64,000 nucleotides of DNA from Colletotrichum lupini. Lineage: Eukaryota > Ascomycota > Sordariomycetes > Glomerellales > Glomerellaceae. A program made the translations under genes and the position numbers. The stretch lies in assembly GCF_023278565.1 (NCBI RefSeq), contig NC_064679.1:4774001-4838000 (forward strand). The letters run 5' to 3'. Under the pieces are notes generated by a model that did no database searches, had not been told where the DNA came from, and worked only from the letters and a program-made list of their open reading frames with translations. How positions within the stretch are numbered: position 1 is the first letter of the stretch; every line of letters begins with the position of its first letter. This document shows, in pieces, positions 1 through 12,550 of this stretch.

Positions 1-2578
1 CTTACATCGTGGAAGTGACCCCAAGTGCGCAATGAGAACTCCAGGATGCGGCTCCACTACGTGCAACTCTCCCGCATGGTTTAGGTCTCGGGCCTGGTTC
101 CGCGAGGTGCACTACGGGTCTATAATTGGCGACCTATGCCGGGGTTGGAATCGGGTTGAGAGAGAACCGAGTCGTCAAAACCTGCCAGTCCGGCATCCTG
201 ATTCAAGAATCCCGGGAGCGGGGAAGTTGCAACGGCTGGGGGAATGCAACCCAGGATCCCGGACCGGCTCAGACTCTTGGTCATTTCTACCGATGGGTGA
301 GTACCTACATGTAAAGTCTCGAGACTCAAGAGGAGGCTCCCGAGCGATCCTAGCACAGCTCATGGAACGTAAGCTTGGACTACAATTGGGGAGCATCTCA
401 TTGGTGGTCGTAACTACAAGGACGGAAAGGTCGGGGCTATTAGTGACAAGGGTGCCTTACTTATGTTAGCCGCAGATAATCGCCTAAACTTTCGTCACGC
501 AAGAGATGCATGTAGGCGCAGCCAGTCGTGTCAGCTCTCATAATCTGATCTCGTTGGATACATACTTGTGACCTAGCCAAGAAATTGTAGGCACGGGTCA
601 CCCCGCGCGCCGACAAGTTACACCGAGCAGAAACACCACCAAAAGCATTATGGAGATCCAACGAGGGTTCACAGGACTACAAGGGAAAGAATTGCGCCTG
701 GTAATGACGACTAGACGAACTGAGTGCTGAGCACAAAACGGCTGCGGCGTGTTGAGACGCCCATCGTCCGACGTTATCCCCGGTCTAAGTTTTTACAACT
801 TCACATGCTATGGGCTGGGTTGCAGTTATTGCCGACAGACTATACCAGGCTAGTTAAAAGTTGCCGTCCCTCGACGGTGATGCTACATCTTGGCAATGGG
901 AATAATAGCCAAGCAACTGCTTCAGTAACCGCTGTGCTAGACAGGCATTGCACCCGCATCGAGCCTTGAATCATGGGCGGGCCCAAGACTCGCTAAGGGA
1001 TCTTTACGCGATGCTCCACCCGCGGGGTTAGAGCCCATTTCAGGAGAAAATGCAGTCTTCTGAGCTCTGAAGTCTTCGTCGAACGCTCTCGCCTTTGGCC
1101 GTTGGTAGTTCCCGAAGGCGATTGAATCTCAAAAGCGGAAATGCCCACATATCAACCTTGCAGTATCCCCGCGTATTGCCTGCGGGAGCCATGGGTCTTG
1201 ACCGGCCACTCCCGCCAAGGACTACCGTGAGAACGGGTCTAGAGCACGGTTAACATTGCCACCTTCCTCTCTGAAAAAGCGACCGCAACCTCATTGCTCC
1301 ATATTCCCGGCTCTACATTCCTCTCAGGGTTGTTATATCTTTTCCCCTTTCAAAGTTGGCAGAAAGTGCGGGCTGGTGGTGGCGTGGCCTGGTTGCAGTG
1401 AGGATGCATGACGCGACCCATCGTGTTGGACACTCTTGGCGAAAGAGGGCCGGCTTTCCAACTTACTCGAACCCTTGGATTAACATGAACAGAATGTGTC
1501 ATCTTTCGGATGTTTTCTCTTATGGATTGCAAATGCTTACAAGAAAGGAGCGAATGCGATCCTTCGATGACTTTGAGATATATTCTGATAGAGCACATAA
1601 GGTAATGAGAGTTGGATTTCGAGAGCTTCAACAGAAATCTTTGGAAATGTGGTCTTTTCTAATCTCAGACAGCTTGATGAGATCACATAGATCACTTTAA
1701 TATGTTCAAGCAACGACTTTTAGATCTAATTTGATCCTAGTTAAGTTGGCTAATAGAGTTGCGGGTTGGCCGATTACCTCCTGTGATAAGGTTAAGATAG
1801 CCCTTCCTCGACCCCTGAACCACAGCCAGTGGAATCAGACCGAAAGCTTCCACGTTCCTGAGGCCCCTGCCGACCAAAAACGGCTCTGCGAGAAAGGGGA
1901 TGCGGGATTTACGAAAACCCATGCTAGGCGCGCGGGGGAGACAGTTGTCGATATCAAAGCGTCACCGAGTCGACATTTACGATGCCTTCTCCGCCTCTAG
2001 AGGGCCTGGAGGGGGGAAGGGGTCATTTTAACCCGAAGGAGCAGAGTAGCAGTCGGATTGTCTCCATTCCGAATGCAAGAGGAACTCGTTTCTAGATCGA
2101 CGCTTCATTTTAGGTGCTTATCATCAAGGCTTCCTTGGAGGGGCGGATAGACTAGTCAGCGTTGCTATGGCTCTTGGCAGGAGGTCGGACCATGATCCCC
2201 GCCATGGCAGGCAGCTTCGGCCTGACAGAGAGCAGCGGGCCATATGGGAGGAGCCGGATTCAGATCCGCAAAGAGAATACGAGTACGTTTTCGGCTTTTG
2301 TCAAAAAGCCAAAATTATTGCTGGGCCAGGTTCAAGTACACAGTCAAGATGCTTAGAAGATCTAGGATTATTGTTCCGGTCATACTCGGTTGCTGACTGA
2401 ACCTCTATGGAGAGCAGAAGTGTGACTTGTTCCATTGTATAACTACGGATGTCAGCAACTAGGAGATCTAGGTAACGCTTTATAAAAGGTATGATGTTAA
2501 ATACAAGGTATGGTTTCTCAACCAGAGACCCAGATGATAGTTGCACACTAAATATCGCCGGCCTTAGACGCCCGTCAC
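1..2578. other. Intergenic region, no gene recognised
   Basis: Base composition is ordinary (not RIP-like), yet no open frame here shows a recognisable family, an intron pattern or a sustained coding character. The longest frames (32-469 and 1356-1700, + strand) have low-complexity or arbitrary-looking translations and overlap frames on the other strand. It may be old, decayed sequence or an unannotated non-coding transcript region. The last 8 bases, 2571-2578, are the left target duplication of the next transposon. Confidence 0.5.
2571..2578. repeat. Left target-site duplication of hAT-like element
   Basis: CCCGTCAC lies directly outside the left terminal inverted repeat and matches CCCGTTAC at 5991-5998 at 7 of 8 positions. 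The one difference is C to T. Confidence 0.7.
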
Positions 2579-5500
2579 TAGCGCTTATACCCATTTAAAT
2601 TAATTAAATAAATAAGTTAAACAAATAGTTAAATATAAGAATTTTAGTAAGTTAAATAATTAAATATCGTAAGGCCTTATATTTAACGTATTTAATTAAA
2701 TATAAGGTTACTTAGAAAAAAGAAAATCCGGGGCCGGGCTAATTAAAAGTTAATATTTTTAACTATACCTTATAAAAGTGTAATGGATTCGGGATGCGGC
2801 CGGCGACAGGACGCCGATGACTCAGCAACCGGTGCACGGATCTCATTACGAAAGAACTTTCTAGGAAGCAGAGCCCTTACGAAGGACTCTGCAAGCTTTA
2901 GTCTTATAATACACCCATACCTACATTGTAGCCTCGCTGGTTAAGTGCTCATAGCCTAATCTCTTACAAAAAGTTTATAATTAAAAATATAAATACTTAG
3001 AGTAGGATTCGAACCCGCGACTCCTTATTTATAATTATAAATTTAGTATTATATTACTTAATTCAATAGATTATTAGTAATTATTATAAAAAAAAAGGGC
3101 CTAAGTATTATAGAGCCCTAAATTTAGTATTTTATTATATTTAAAAATTTAAAAAACCTTTAGTACCCCCTTTTCTTAATATTAATAAAACTAACGAAGT
3201 TACGTACTACTACTTCTAACCCTTTATAATTATTATAATTATTATTAATATTAATTAAATTATATATTAATTAATTTACTATATTATAATTAATTAATTA
3301 ATAATAAGTCGTACGATCTTTAGTACGTAGCTATTAGTTTAAATTATTTTATAATTATAAACCCTAATTAATATTAGCCTCGTATTATTAACTAATCTTA
3401 ATAATCATAATAACCTCCTCGCCTTTTTAAAAGTAATTTAAAAAAGGAGGACTTTTATTAATAATAATTTAATATTATAGAAGGGCGTAAAGTTAAGAAA
3501 GTTATAAATTTATTTAGAGGAGGTCTTTATTTAAGAGATTTATAATACAAATATTCGAGGCGAAGTTTTTTAGTTTTATCGTTACTATAATAAAATAAGT
3601 ATTATTATTTATTTTAAAATAGTAACTACGAGCTTAGTAACGGCTTATTTAAAATTAAAATACTAAATAATAAATCTAAGCTTTAGTAAGTTATTATATT
3701 TATTAAAATCCTCTAAGTACGACTTTATATTAAAGAGATAGAAACTTATTTTTAATATTATTATAAAAGGCTAAGTAATAAGAATTAAAAAATTAGTAAT
3801 TAAGTATATTATTAATAATAATAGCCTATTTATAACTTTTTATAATCCTTACTTCTAGGCCCTCCTTTATTAGTTAAATTATAATATTACTAACGAACTC
3901 TTATTATTATATGGAAATATAAAAAAGGAGCTAAGTAAAATCTTTATTAAAAAAAAAGATATAATTAGGGTAAAGATCCGGAGGTTAATAACGAAAGTCT
4001 ATTTATTATTTAATTTATAAACCTTATTAATACGGAATATTATTATTACCGTTTTTACTTACTTTCTAAACTATATTAAGTAATAAATATAATACCTTAT
4101 TACTTTATAATAATAGTATAATACTTATAATAAGGTTAATATTACTTAGATTATAAAATTAATAATAAATAACTAGGAATTAAGTAATTAAGTCGGAGTA
4201 GTTATTTACGATAATACTTTAAATAATAATACTTACTTAGGTTACTTATATTCTATATTATTTCATACTTATACTTAAGAAAATATTCTTAATTAGAGAA
4301 TAAAGTACTACGGTTATATTTTTAACCTCGTTAATAAGGCCTTTTTATTTAGTAATAATAAAGAGGTATTTAAATAAGAATTAAATATATTAATTAATAC
4401 TAAGTAATTTTAAAAAGATCTTAACCTTTAGTATATAAAGGGCCTTATTAATAAGCTTTAGAATATTATTAAATTTATTCGCTCGTTATTTTAATAATAT
4501 AAGACCTTTTTTAAAGTTAATAATAAAACTAATAAGAACGATATATTTACTCTTTTCAAGGAGTTATTATAAGAGCGTATATTAACGCTTAATAATAATA
4601 TAAAATAGAATTTAATATATTTTATAATATAGCGCTTTTTATAAAAGAGAAAGTAGATTTATACTTTTTTAGTAACTAGTCGAGCTTATAAGGATCTAAA
4701 ATAACGGATCCTTATTAAAAACGTTTCTAATAATAATAATTAGTAACTACTAATTAAGCTAAAAGTAGTACTTAAGCTACTTTATTTTTAAATAATAAAA
4801 TACTAAGACTAGGGTAAAGGAAATAGTTATAGCTATTTATAAAAAATAATAATAAGTCTTAAGTACTTTATCAACCGTTTTAAAAAATAAAAAAAGTTAT
4901 ATAATAAACCTTTTAAAAAAAAGATAGATCTTATAGCTTTTTAAATCGTAGCGTCGTAATTATAATTAACGTAAATAATACTACTTTGTTAGTAATTAGC
5001 TCGTTATTAATTTATATCTTAACCTCTTTTTTAATTTCTAACTTTAAGTAATATTCCTTATTATATTTAATCTAAGTATATACCTAGGGAGTAGGTAGAG
5101 CTACTTTTTAATAATAATTTTAACTCGTAAGGATATTTCTAATTATTAGTTATTAATATTTAATAAGTCTTTAATAAGTATTATACTAAGTTAAATAACT
5201 CTCTATTCTATATTATAATAATTATTTTTTACTTTAAGTAAAAATTAAAATAGTTAAAAAAGAGGTAAGATATACTTAAGTAGAGCTACTAGCTATTTAA
5301 TATAAAAAAAGGATTTTATAATTATTAATAAAAATAGTATATAAACGAGATAGTAAATCCTCCTCTTCCTCGTTATTTAAGTCCTCCTCTTTTATTATAA
5401 TAATTATAAGCTATTTTTAATACCCTTATAATTTTAAAGAGTATTATAAAAGATTTATAATATTAGTAATAGTTAATATTTTAAATAATAAACGTAATAA

Positions 5501-5990
5501 TTAACTATGCGCTTAAGCTTAATTAATATTATTTATAAATTATCCTTTAGCTAGTCCTTAACTTAATCTAATAATAAATTAATTATTAGCTAACCTATTT
5601 AATATTAAGTAAGCTTATACTTAATATTTTTACGATCTTTATAATAATAATAAATTACGAAAAAATATTTAGCCTTATAAAGTTAACTTTAACTTTATAA
5701 TAATTATTAATAAGATCCTTTATACTAAAAAAGGTCTAATATTTTAAGAACTAGCTTCGTAGTAGTATTATAAAAATAAAAGGTTAATTTTTTAATTAAA
5801 AGAGCTAATTAAAATAAAATCTATAAGTTAGTACTATAAGGACTTTTATAATAGCTTTATTTAATTCCTAATTAAGAAATTAGTTAAATTTATTAATTAA
5901 TTATTAAATAATTAAATATGGCCCGAGAAATGAGCTAAATAATTAAATACGAACCTTATATTTAATTTGTTTATATAGGTATAAGCGCTG
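2579..5990. mobile_element. RIP-degraded hAT-like DNA transposon
   Basis: A 3.4-kb AT-rich block is bounded by inverted ends: TAGCGCTTATACC at 2579-2591, and at 5978-5990 the reverse complement of CAGCGCTTATACC. The flanks are CCCGTCAC (2571-2578) and CCCGTTAC (5991-5998), an 8-bp target duplication differing by one C-to-T change. An 8-bp duplication with CAGxG-type ends and a length of 3-4 kb is what is known for hAT elements. No transposase frame survives and stops are dense in every frame. Family assignment rests only on ends, duplication and size; the hAT catalytic and dimerisation regions cannot be seen, so superfamily is an inference. Confidence 0.72.
3001..3070 (-). other. tRNA-like relic with intact pol III B box
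   Basis: On the minus strand, positions 3015-3005 read GGTTCGAATCC, a perfect RNA polymerase III B box (T-arm of a tRNA). About 40 bases upstream, around 3066-3054, is TTGAATTAAGTAA, which resembles an A box (TGGCNNAGTGG) after G-to-A change. The 3' side continues into CTACTCT, which would be an acceptor strand, but the matching 5' strand is no longer readable. It is a decayed tRNA, or the head of a tRNA-derived SINE trapped in the RIP block. It is not a functional tRNA gene. Confidence 0.45.
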
Positions 5991-5998
5991 CCCGTTAC
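5991..5998. repeat. Right target-site duplication of hAT-like element
   Basis: CCCGTTAC directly follows the right terminal inverted repeat and pairs with CCCGTCAC at 2571-2578. Confidence 0.7.
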
Positions 5999-6837
5999 CT
6001 GCTTTCCGTCTCATTTTACGTATTATTATAATGGCGTTCTGTTGTCAGACCAAGGTCCTTCGACTCTAAGCAAGCACGAGTCTCTACCGAGTCATATTAG
6101 CGCAATAGCGTATCATTCTTCCAACACTGCCATTTTGTTAGCGAGGATATATCTCATTGTACCATCATACAGAGCCTCCAACCGTGTTCGCCAAGCTACG
6201 TGCTCGTGCACCACCCCAGCAACAACCAGCCCAACATCGATACCACTCTCGAAATAAAAGGATCATGAGGAATGATACTTGTGCCAATGCTACCTACTCT
6301 GAGGCACACAAGGAAATATCAACCCACTCTCTTCGTCTGTGGGTCTTCGAGGGTTGCCGCTACCTTGCGCAATAACATCGGATCCACCACATTGGATGAG
6401 GGACATTGTAAACATTGGAAAATAATCGGCTCAGTGGCGATGTAACTGAAATGATATGTGTGTGTGCGCGATTTCTGCAGTTGATGCCATCACGCACATC
6501 GGCCATTGATTTCCTATCGCAGTCTTCAAGGCGAGTCTCTTGCAGAAGACTTGCATCAGTCACAAGGCATGCATCAGCTTCACGACCGGATTACCGGAAG
6601 GGGACTGGAAGATTTCTCTTTCTTCAAATCCTGTCCGACTTCGGAGTGGAAGCTGAAGTGGTTCTGAGTCCTGAATCAGCAAGGTTCTTTGGTCTTTTCT
6701 TTTGCTTGATCTTGTCTCCTGATTCTTGTATAAGATCACCCGCTCCGTTTCATATCCAACAGAATCTCTTGCTCGACACACATTCCTAGACCCGAATAAT
6801 CTGATTTTCTAGTCACTGTTCTCCTCCTTCCTACAAC
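5999..6837. other. Intergenic / promoter region of multicopper oxidase
   Basis: Normal-composition sequence between the hAT-like element and the oxidase start. Small overlapping frames on both strands (6042-6789) have no recognisable product. The last 60 bases are pyrimidine-rich (CTGTTCTCCTCCTTCC, ending 14 nt before the ATG at 6838), typical of fungal 5' leaders. Confidence 0.45.
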
Positions 6838-8824
6838 ATGCGGTTCCAACTGACCGTGGCGCTCGTACAAGCGGCGCTCTCCGCCTGCCTCGTTCAAGCT
6901 CAAAACTCTTCATTCAGTGATACACACATCTCTCAAATTCCCGAGACAGAAGTTGTAGCCCTAGCTCAAATTGTAGAAGATGACTCGGAGGATGTCTTCA
7001 CTCTTCTCAAAGATTGGGAAAGCCCCGAGTATGCCTTGATTTACAAGGTGCCTCTGCCAATTCCTCCTGTCAAGGAACCTACCAAGTACGACCATCGGAT
7101 ATCTTTCTGTTTAGACGCTGTTTTCCTGACATATCTCACAGAAAGATCATCAACCCAGTCACCAACAAAGAGATCTGGTACTACGAGCTTGAGATCAAGC
7201 CTTTCAGTCAGGCGGTTTATCCCAATTTGCGCCCTGCAACTCTGGTGGGCTACGACGGCATCTCTCCGGGACCGACACTGATTATTCCTCGCGGAACGGA
7301 GTCTGTCGTCAGATTCATCAACAACGCTGCTGCCGAGAACTCGGTTCATCTGCACGGATCTTACTCTCGTGCCCCTTTCGATGGTTGGGCGGAAGATATC
7401 ACCAATCCAGGAGAGTACAAAGATTACTACTATCCCAACCAGCAGTCGGCGAGACTGTTGTGGTACCATGATCATGCAATGCATCTTGTAAGTCCTCCAT
7501 AGCATGATGTAAATGTAGGTATAAGCTCTAATTAGAACCCACAGACCGCTGAAAATGCCTATATGGGACAAGCCGGAGCCTATCTGATCACGGATGAGGC
7601 GGAGAACGCTCTCAACCTGCCTTCTGGATACGGCGTCTACGACATCCCTCTTGTTCTCTCTGCGAAGCAATACAACGACGACGGTACCTTGTTCTCAACC
7701 AAGGGTGAGACTGACAGTCTCTGGGGCGATCTGATTCACGTTAACGGCCAGCCGTGGCCGTTTCTTAATGTCGAGCCGCGAAAATACCGATTCCGTTTCT
7801 TGAACGCAGCGATTTCCCGCGCTTTTGCGCTGTACCTTGTTAACTCCAATGCTGTGAACGGAAAGCTGCCATTCCAGGTTATTAGCTCCGACAATGGACT
7901 CTTGGGGAAGCCGGTGCAAGTCGCAGACCTTGTGAGTTTTACCCGTAGTATTTGAGTAAAGACGCAAACTTGCTGACTCTTATTTAGTATGTCTCACCAG
8001 CTGAGCGGTATGAAATTGTCATCGACTTCGCTCAGTACGCTGGCCAGAGACTCGAAATCAGGAATTTCCCCAAGGCTGGCGGCATCGGCGTCGAGGATGA
8101 CTACTTGCATACCGACAAGGTAATGCAGTTCGTCGTTGGTACGACCTTATCCAGCCCCGACACATCCACCGTTCCAGAGGTCCTTCGCACTGTTCCCTTC
8201 CCAACATCAACTGACAACGTTATCGATCACCATTTCCGATTCCATCGTACCAACGGCGAATGGCGCATCAATGGTGTAGGCTTCGCTGATGCGGAGAATC
8301 GTGTTCTCGCCAACGTCCCCAGAGGCAAGGTTGAGATTTGGGAGCTTGAGAACAGTTCGGATGGTTGGTCTCACCCCATTCACGTCCACCTTGTCGACTT
8401 CAAGGTCATCGCTAGAGACGGTGACCGCGGTGTGATGCCCTACGAAGCAGAGGGCTTGAAAGATGTTGTCTGGTTGGGCAGAGGCGAGTCTGTCCTTGTT
8501 GAGGCCCACTACGCCCCCTGGGACGGCGTTTACATGTTCCACTGCCATAATCTGATCCACGAGGACAGCGATATGATGGCCGCCTTCAACGTTACTGTTC
8601 TTCCAGAATTTGGATACAACGAGACCAAGTTTATTGATCCCATGGAAGCGCGCTGGAGAGCAAAGCCGTACCTCATGGCTGATCTTCGTACTCGAGCTGG
8701 GTCCTTCTCAGACTCGGCCATTGAGGAGGCAGTGCAGGCTATGGCCGCTACTGACCCGTACAGCAAGGTTGACGACGTTTACAAGAACCTCGATCAATAC
8801 TGGGCATCGCATGTGAGTAAGTAA
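6838..8824 (+). CDS. Secreted multicopper oxidase, bilirubin oxidase type
   Basis: Predicted to oxidise phenolic or tetrapyrrole-like substrates and reduce O2 to water, outside the cell. Four exons, 6838-7085, 7142-7487, 7545-7931 and 7988-8824, join to 605 residues, the usual size for this family. Introns are 56, 57 and 56 bp with GT/AG ends. Residues 1-21 form a signal peptide ending in CLVQAQ. All four copper motifs are present: HLHG (about 152), WYHDHAMHLTAENAYMGQAG (190 on), HPIHVH (about 456) and HCHNLIHEDSDMM (about 512). The last has Met as the axial ligand of the type 1 copper. The WYHDHAMH...AENAYMGQAG form is that of bilirubin oxidase/CotA, not classical laccase. Natural substrate is unknown. 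The gene ends HVSK just after a GTGAGT, so a further 3' intron cannot be fully excluded. Confidence 0.93.
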
Positions 8825-9580
8825 GGTGGATTTGAGGCGCCTATATGCGCATTGATTCTTTTACGTTCCTGTTATTTCCCTTGGCCGGTAGCTTCTACGT
8901 TCTTTACTACTTCCACTTGTTCATCATTATCAACTTCCTGTAAATACGCAGACATTAGCATGATTTGCCTCACGTACTCATAAGCTTAGAAATCATTGAT
9001 TATCCGGTAGTTATGACCATGAATTGGATCATGTTTGTATTCCATGGCGTGAACTCTCTTCTAGATGTAACTTTCGCTCGGGAAAGCGGTGTGCACAAGA
9101 GTGGCCTTCATTGCGTTTGCCTCACTGTCCTCATTACTGCAAAGTTTTAAACAGGAGAAGCTATTTGGCTATTGGCCTTGTTATGTGGATGCCATCAGAT
9201 CAATGTGATTGAGACCGGAACTACCAGGCCTTCTGACGAGATTATGCTTCCGCCTAGTACAGGACGGGCGACAGTGTCACTATGAGAAATGGCCCGAACA
9301 TCATTTTGATCAATGCGCAGATGTTGACAATGCTTCACTAGATTCTGCTCGACTACCGCAAAGTCAATGGGCAATCCCCCCACCGGTCCAGTTTGGACTT
9401 ACACTGGTTGGGCATAGTGAACCGCCCCATCCTGAGACCGCCAGATCTTATTCTTTGACACGTATATACTTAGTACTTGATGGTCTAGATTCGCAGCACT
9501 AGAGATACTCTTGCCTGTTCCCATACAGATTTTTCCATGAAGATATCAAGCAGCCTAGAGCCTGAGTTGACTTGTTGATT
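8825..9580. other. Convergent intergenic region
   Basis: This stretch separates the 3' ends of the multicopper oxidase (+) and the permease (-). The small frames on the plus strand are unconvincing. It should hold both polyadenylation regions. I see no other gene. Confidence 0.5.
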
Positions 9581-11403
9581 CTAGTACGCGTAGAGATTGA
9601 TTGCTTCATCTTGGGTGCTTCTGATCTTCCTATTGGCGCGTTTCAAGATGAATTTCATAGCCCATCCTGTTAAGACCACGCCTAGGGAGAAGGCGATGCT
9701 AGCGACCATGGCTCTACGAAAAAGGGGGCTGTCACTATCCGGCCATAGATAAGGGGTGTATACAAAAGACAGATTGCCAAACGTATTGACAATGGCGATT
9801 GCGGCAGCTTTCTTTTCGTCAGTCTGACCGACCGTGGCTGATGTCCACGCGACTAGAGTAACGCGTTAGTTCATGCCCATCAAGTCAAGACGCCCGGGTC
9901 AAGCAAGTGACGATTACCATTAATATTGTTCACTCCATACGTAGCCGCCACAAACAGAACCATAGCAAAGTATCGTGCGCCGATGTTCATCGTACTTGTT
10001 GCCACAGCGAAGCCGACGATCGCGACTGCCTTGGAACCTGTAATGTGCCAGGTACGTTCGTTGAACCTTCCCGAGGACCACGACACCAGAACTGACGTCG
10101 CTCCTCCGATGAGATAAGGTGGACAAGTGAGTACCAGCGTTGTTGTGGTACTGAAGCCAAGTGACTTGACAGCTGTCGGCAAGTAGTTTTTGAAGTTATT
10201 TGCCGAGAGGTGAAGATTTCCCATGAGCGCAAAAACCCAGGTGCGATAATCTGTGACGGCTTCCCAGAGGCCAGACCAAATGCTGGTTCCCTGTCGTTTT
10301 TCTGTTGTGTCTTTTGCAACCCGCGAATGAGCCAACTCGCGTTCTTCCTGAGTGAGCCATCGGGTTTGGAGCGGGGCATTAGGAAGCACGAAAAAGGCCA
10401 CCACGGCAACACCAACTGTATGGTAATACTGTCAGACTCTGGGCTCGGGTCATCTTCTGCATTGTTCAAGACAAAGTCTTACTTGTGACGACACCTTGAA
10501 TCAAGAACAGCCATCTCCACCCAGCCATGCCATGCCGTCCGTCTAGACCAGCGAAGACGCCAGCGGCAATAAGACCGGAGAATGAGCTCGCAAGCAAGTT
10601 GCCTGTGTAAAATACAGCGAGTCGTGTTGCAACCTCTTTCCGTGTGTAGAACAAGCTCACGAGGTAGCAAGCGCCCGAGTAGAAAGGTGCTTCAGTGAGG
10701 CCAAGCACCAGCCTTTCAACCGACGGACATCGTCAGTCTTCGGGATCTGTGAGCAGGTACAAAAGATGTCCGACTTACCTGCACGCAAGCATTCCATGAT
10801 AGTCCTTGACAACACAAATGAGAGTTGACACGATAGCCCACGCCATCATCCAGCCGGACATGTAATATGCAGGCTTGACGCGCGTAACCAGCATGTTCGA
10901 CGGAACTTGTCCTGTGATATAACTGCCTTGATATGTCAGCAATGTTCTGGTACAAACAATGTCTAGATCACTTGTGATTGTGTGACTGACCCAACGAAGA
11001 AGACGCTGACGCAGGTGTTGTACTCGGATCCTTTCATGTTGAGATCGTTGTCCAGGTTATTGAGCTTGCCGTTCACAATTGCATTTCGGTCAAGGAAGTT
11101 CAAGAAGTACATCAACCATAAAATGGGCTGGGTGGAGACTTTTGGTTTAGCTTCATTTTCATCTCTGGTCATTGAGTTTGTGGACAATTATTGGAGATGT
11201 AGGGATCGGCTTACCATGAGATAGGTGTCCAATTTCCGAACCAAAGCAATTTCTTTGGGATCAACTTTAGCAGCAGACCCAAACTTGTCAGGATGGGCTC
11301 GAAAGCCACCCTCTTTGGGACTTTCTCGGTGGTCAATATGATCGACGACTGCTTCATGGTCTTTGACCATATCGATGGTCATAAATTGTTGGTATGAAGA
11401 CAT
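9581..11403 (-). CDS. MFS permease, Dal5/ACS (allantoate/vitamin) family
   Basis: Proton-coupled uptake transporter of the anion:cation symporter family. Known members carry allantoate, nicotinate, biotin, pantothenate or other organic anions across the plasma membrane. Six exons (11403-11215, 11127-10991, 10922-10779, 10712-10483, 10415-9918, 9852-9581) join to 489 residues; introns are 65-87 bp with GT/AG ends. The cytosolic N-terminus (about 62 residues) precedes PILWLMYFLNFLDRN, the classic first-helix motif of this family. Then come GYITGQVPSN (helix 2), LVLGLTEAPFYSG, FYTGNLLASSFSG and GWRWLFLIQG, the central loop, GNLHLSANNFKNYLPTAVKS and VNNINGVAWTSATVGQTDEKK. The order and about 12 hydrophobic segments match the family. 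The substrate cannot be told from sequence. Confidence 0.92.
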
Positions 11404-12550
11404 AACTGGCTGTAGAGATTATCACTGAATCTAAAGTGACGTGAGTCTGCTTCATGCGCTGAGTTGAAGTGAGAATAATTATTCGGAGCTGTTCAAGATA
11501 TTGCCTCTTAAATAATCCACATAACATCCTATCGGATCTCTGGTCAAACCGGAAAAGGCATCTTCGGGGCCGGAAACTTGCGAAGCACGATCGAAGAGAC
11601 AACGACAGTGATCAAATGTATGGCGAACTCCTTCACAATACCCACCAATCAACGCCTTTGCCTACTATAGCCGACTATGATCACTGATGCGGCAATTTGT
11701 TCGCCGTGGTTGCTAGGCAAATCCGGGGTGCAGCCTCCCCGTGGGGTAGGCACCTAACATTTGCTTATGAATCCCTAACTACTTTAGCTACGTGTCGAGA
11801 ATGTCAAGGGCTGAGCGATACAACCCGACATTCGCGATATCCCGATGTCCGTCTACAGCCGCAGGAATTAGCCCGTCCATAGCCCCAAGGTAATCAAGGA
11901 TGTACCAATGAAAGGTAACACTAGTGATGTAATGTTGAGTGAGTACATGATACATCACACCTCATACAAGTCAGGCGCTGGTCCTCGAGACTTCGATTGT
12001 CTAACGGTGTCATACAAGAGCCGGGTATCACGTTGCTGACCTGCAATCGTCCGCACCTGAATGAAGACATCGTGTCTGACAAGTAAGATAGATACGATGC
12101 TGCTACAGGGCACTGCTGCACATCATTCAGTAACATGAAGATGGATCATGGATGCTCTCGTTACCTTGAGAACGCGGTTTCTGGTCATTATAACTAATGC
12201 AAACATAAAGGGAGGCTGCACATGATGACCTCGATGGAACCGGATAAAGGTTGCTACTGGTGTACCGTAAGATTCAGCTGATGTCTACTTTCTCATGCTA
12301 GAAAAGGCAGTGACAAGTCCTAGAGTATCGAAGCTTTGTTCCTCGAATGATCGATACGTGACGTGGGCGGTGAGATGCTGGGACAAGTACATATCGGCTA
12401 TAAATAAGTCAAGACGCTGCTATCTTCCTGCAACAGCGTATCTAGTAGTCAACTTTGTCAAGTCATATACCGAATCTTGCATAAATCTGATTTTCGGTGA
12501 ATTGCTCGTCATTCATCACCTTTTTCGCCCCAAGTTCAACCTTTTCCCAG
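11404..12550. other. Divergent promoter region
   Basis: A 1.15-kb region between the divergently transcribed permease (-) and secreted protein (+) genes. No convincing coding frame. A TATA-like box lies near 12399 on the plus side. Confidence 0.5.
12399..12406 (+). promoter_or_regulatory. TATA-like box of the 12551 gene
   Basis: TATAAATA lies about 150 bp upstream of the ATG at 12551, in ordinary-composition DNA where such a string stands out. Position is plausible with a 5' leader of around 100 bases. Confidence 0.4.

Noticed and set aside
32..2400. Several frames of 60-145 codons at the left end
   Set aside because: They overlap on both strands, lack recognisable motifs and show no splice-linked continuation; treated as chance frames.
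3001..3070. A functional tRNA gene
   Set aside because: Only the T-arm/B box is intact; acceptor and anticodon stems cannot be paired, so it is listed as a relic.
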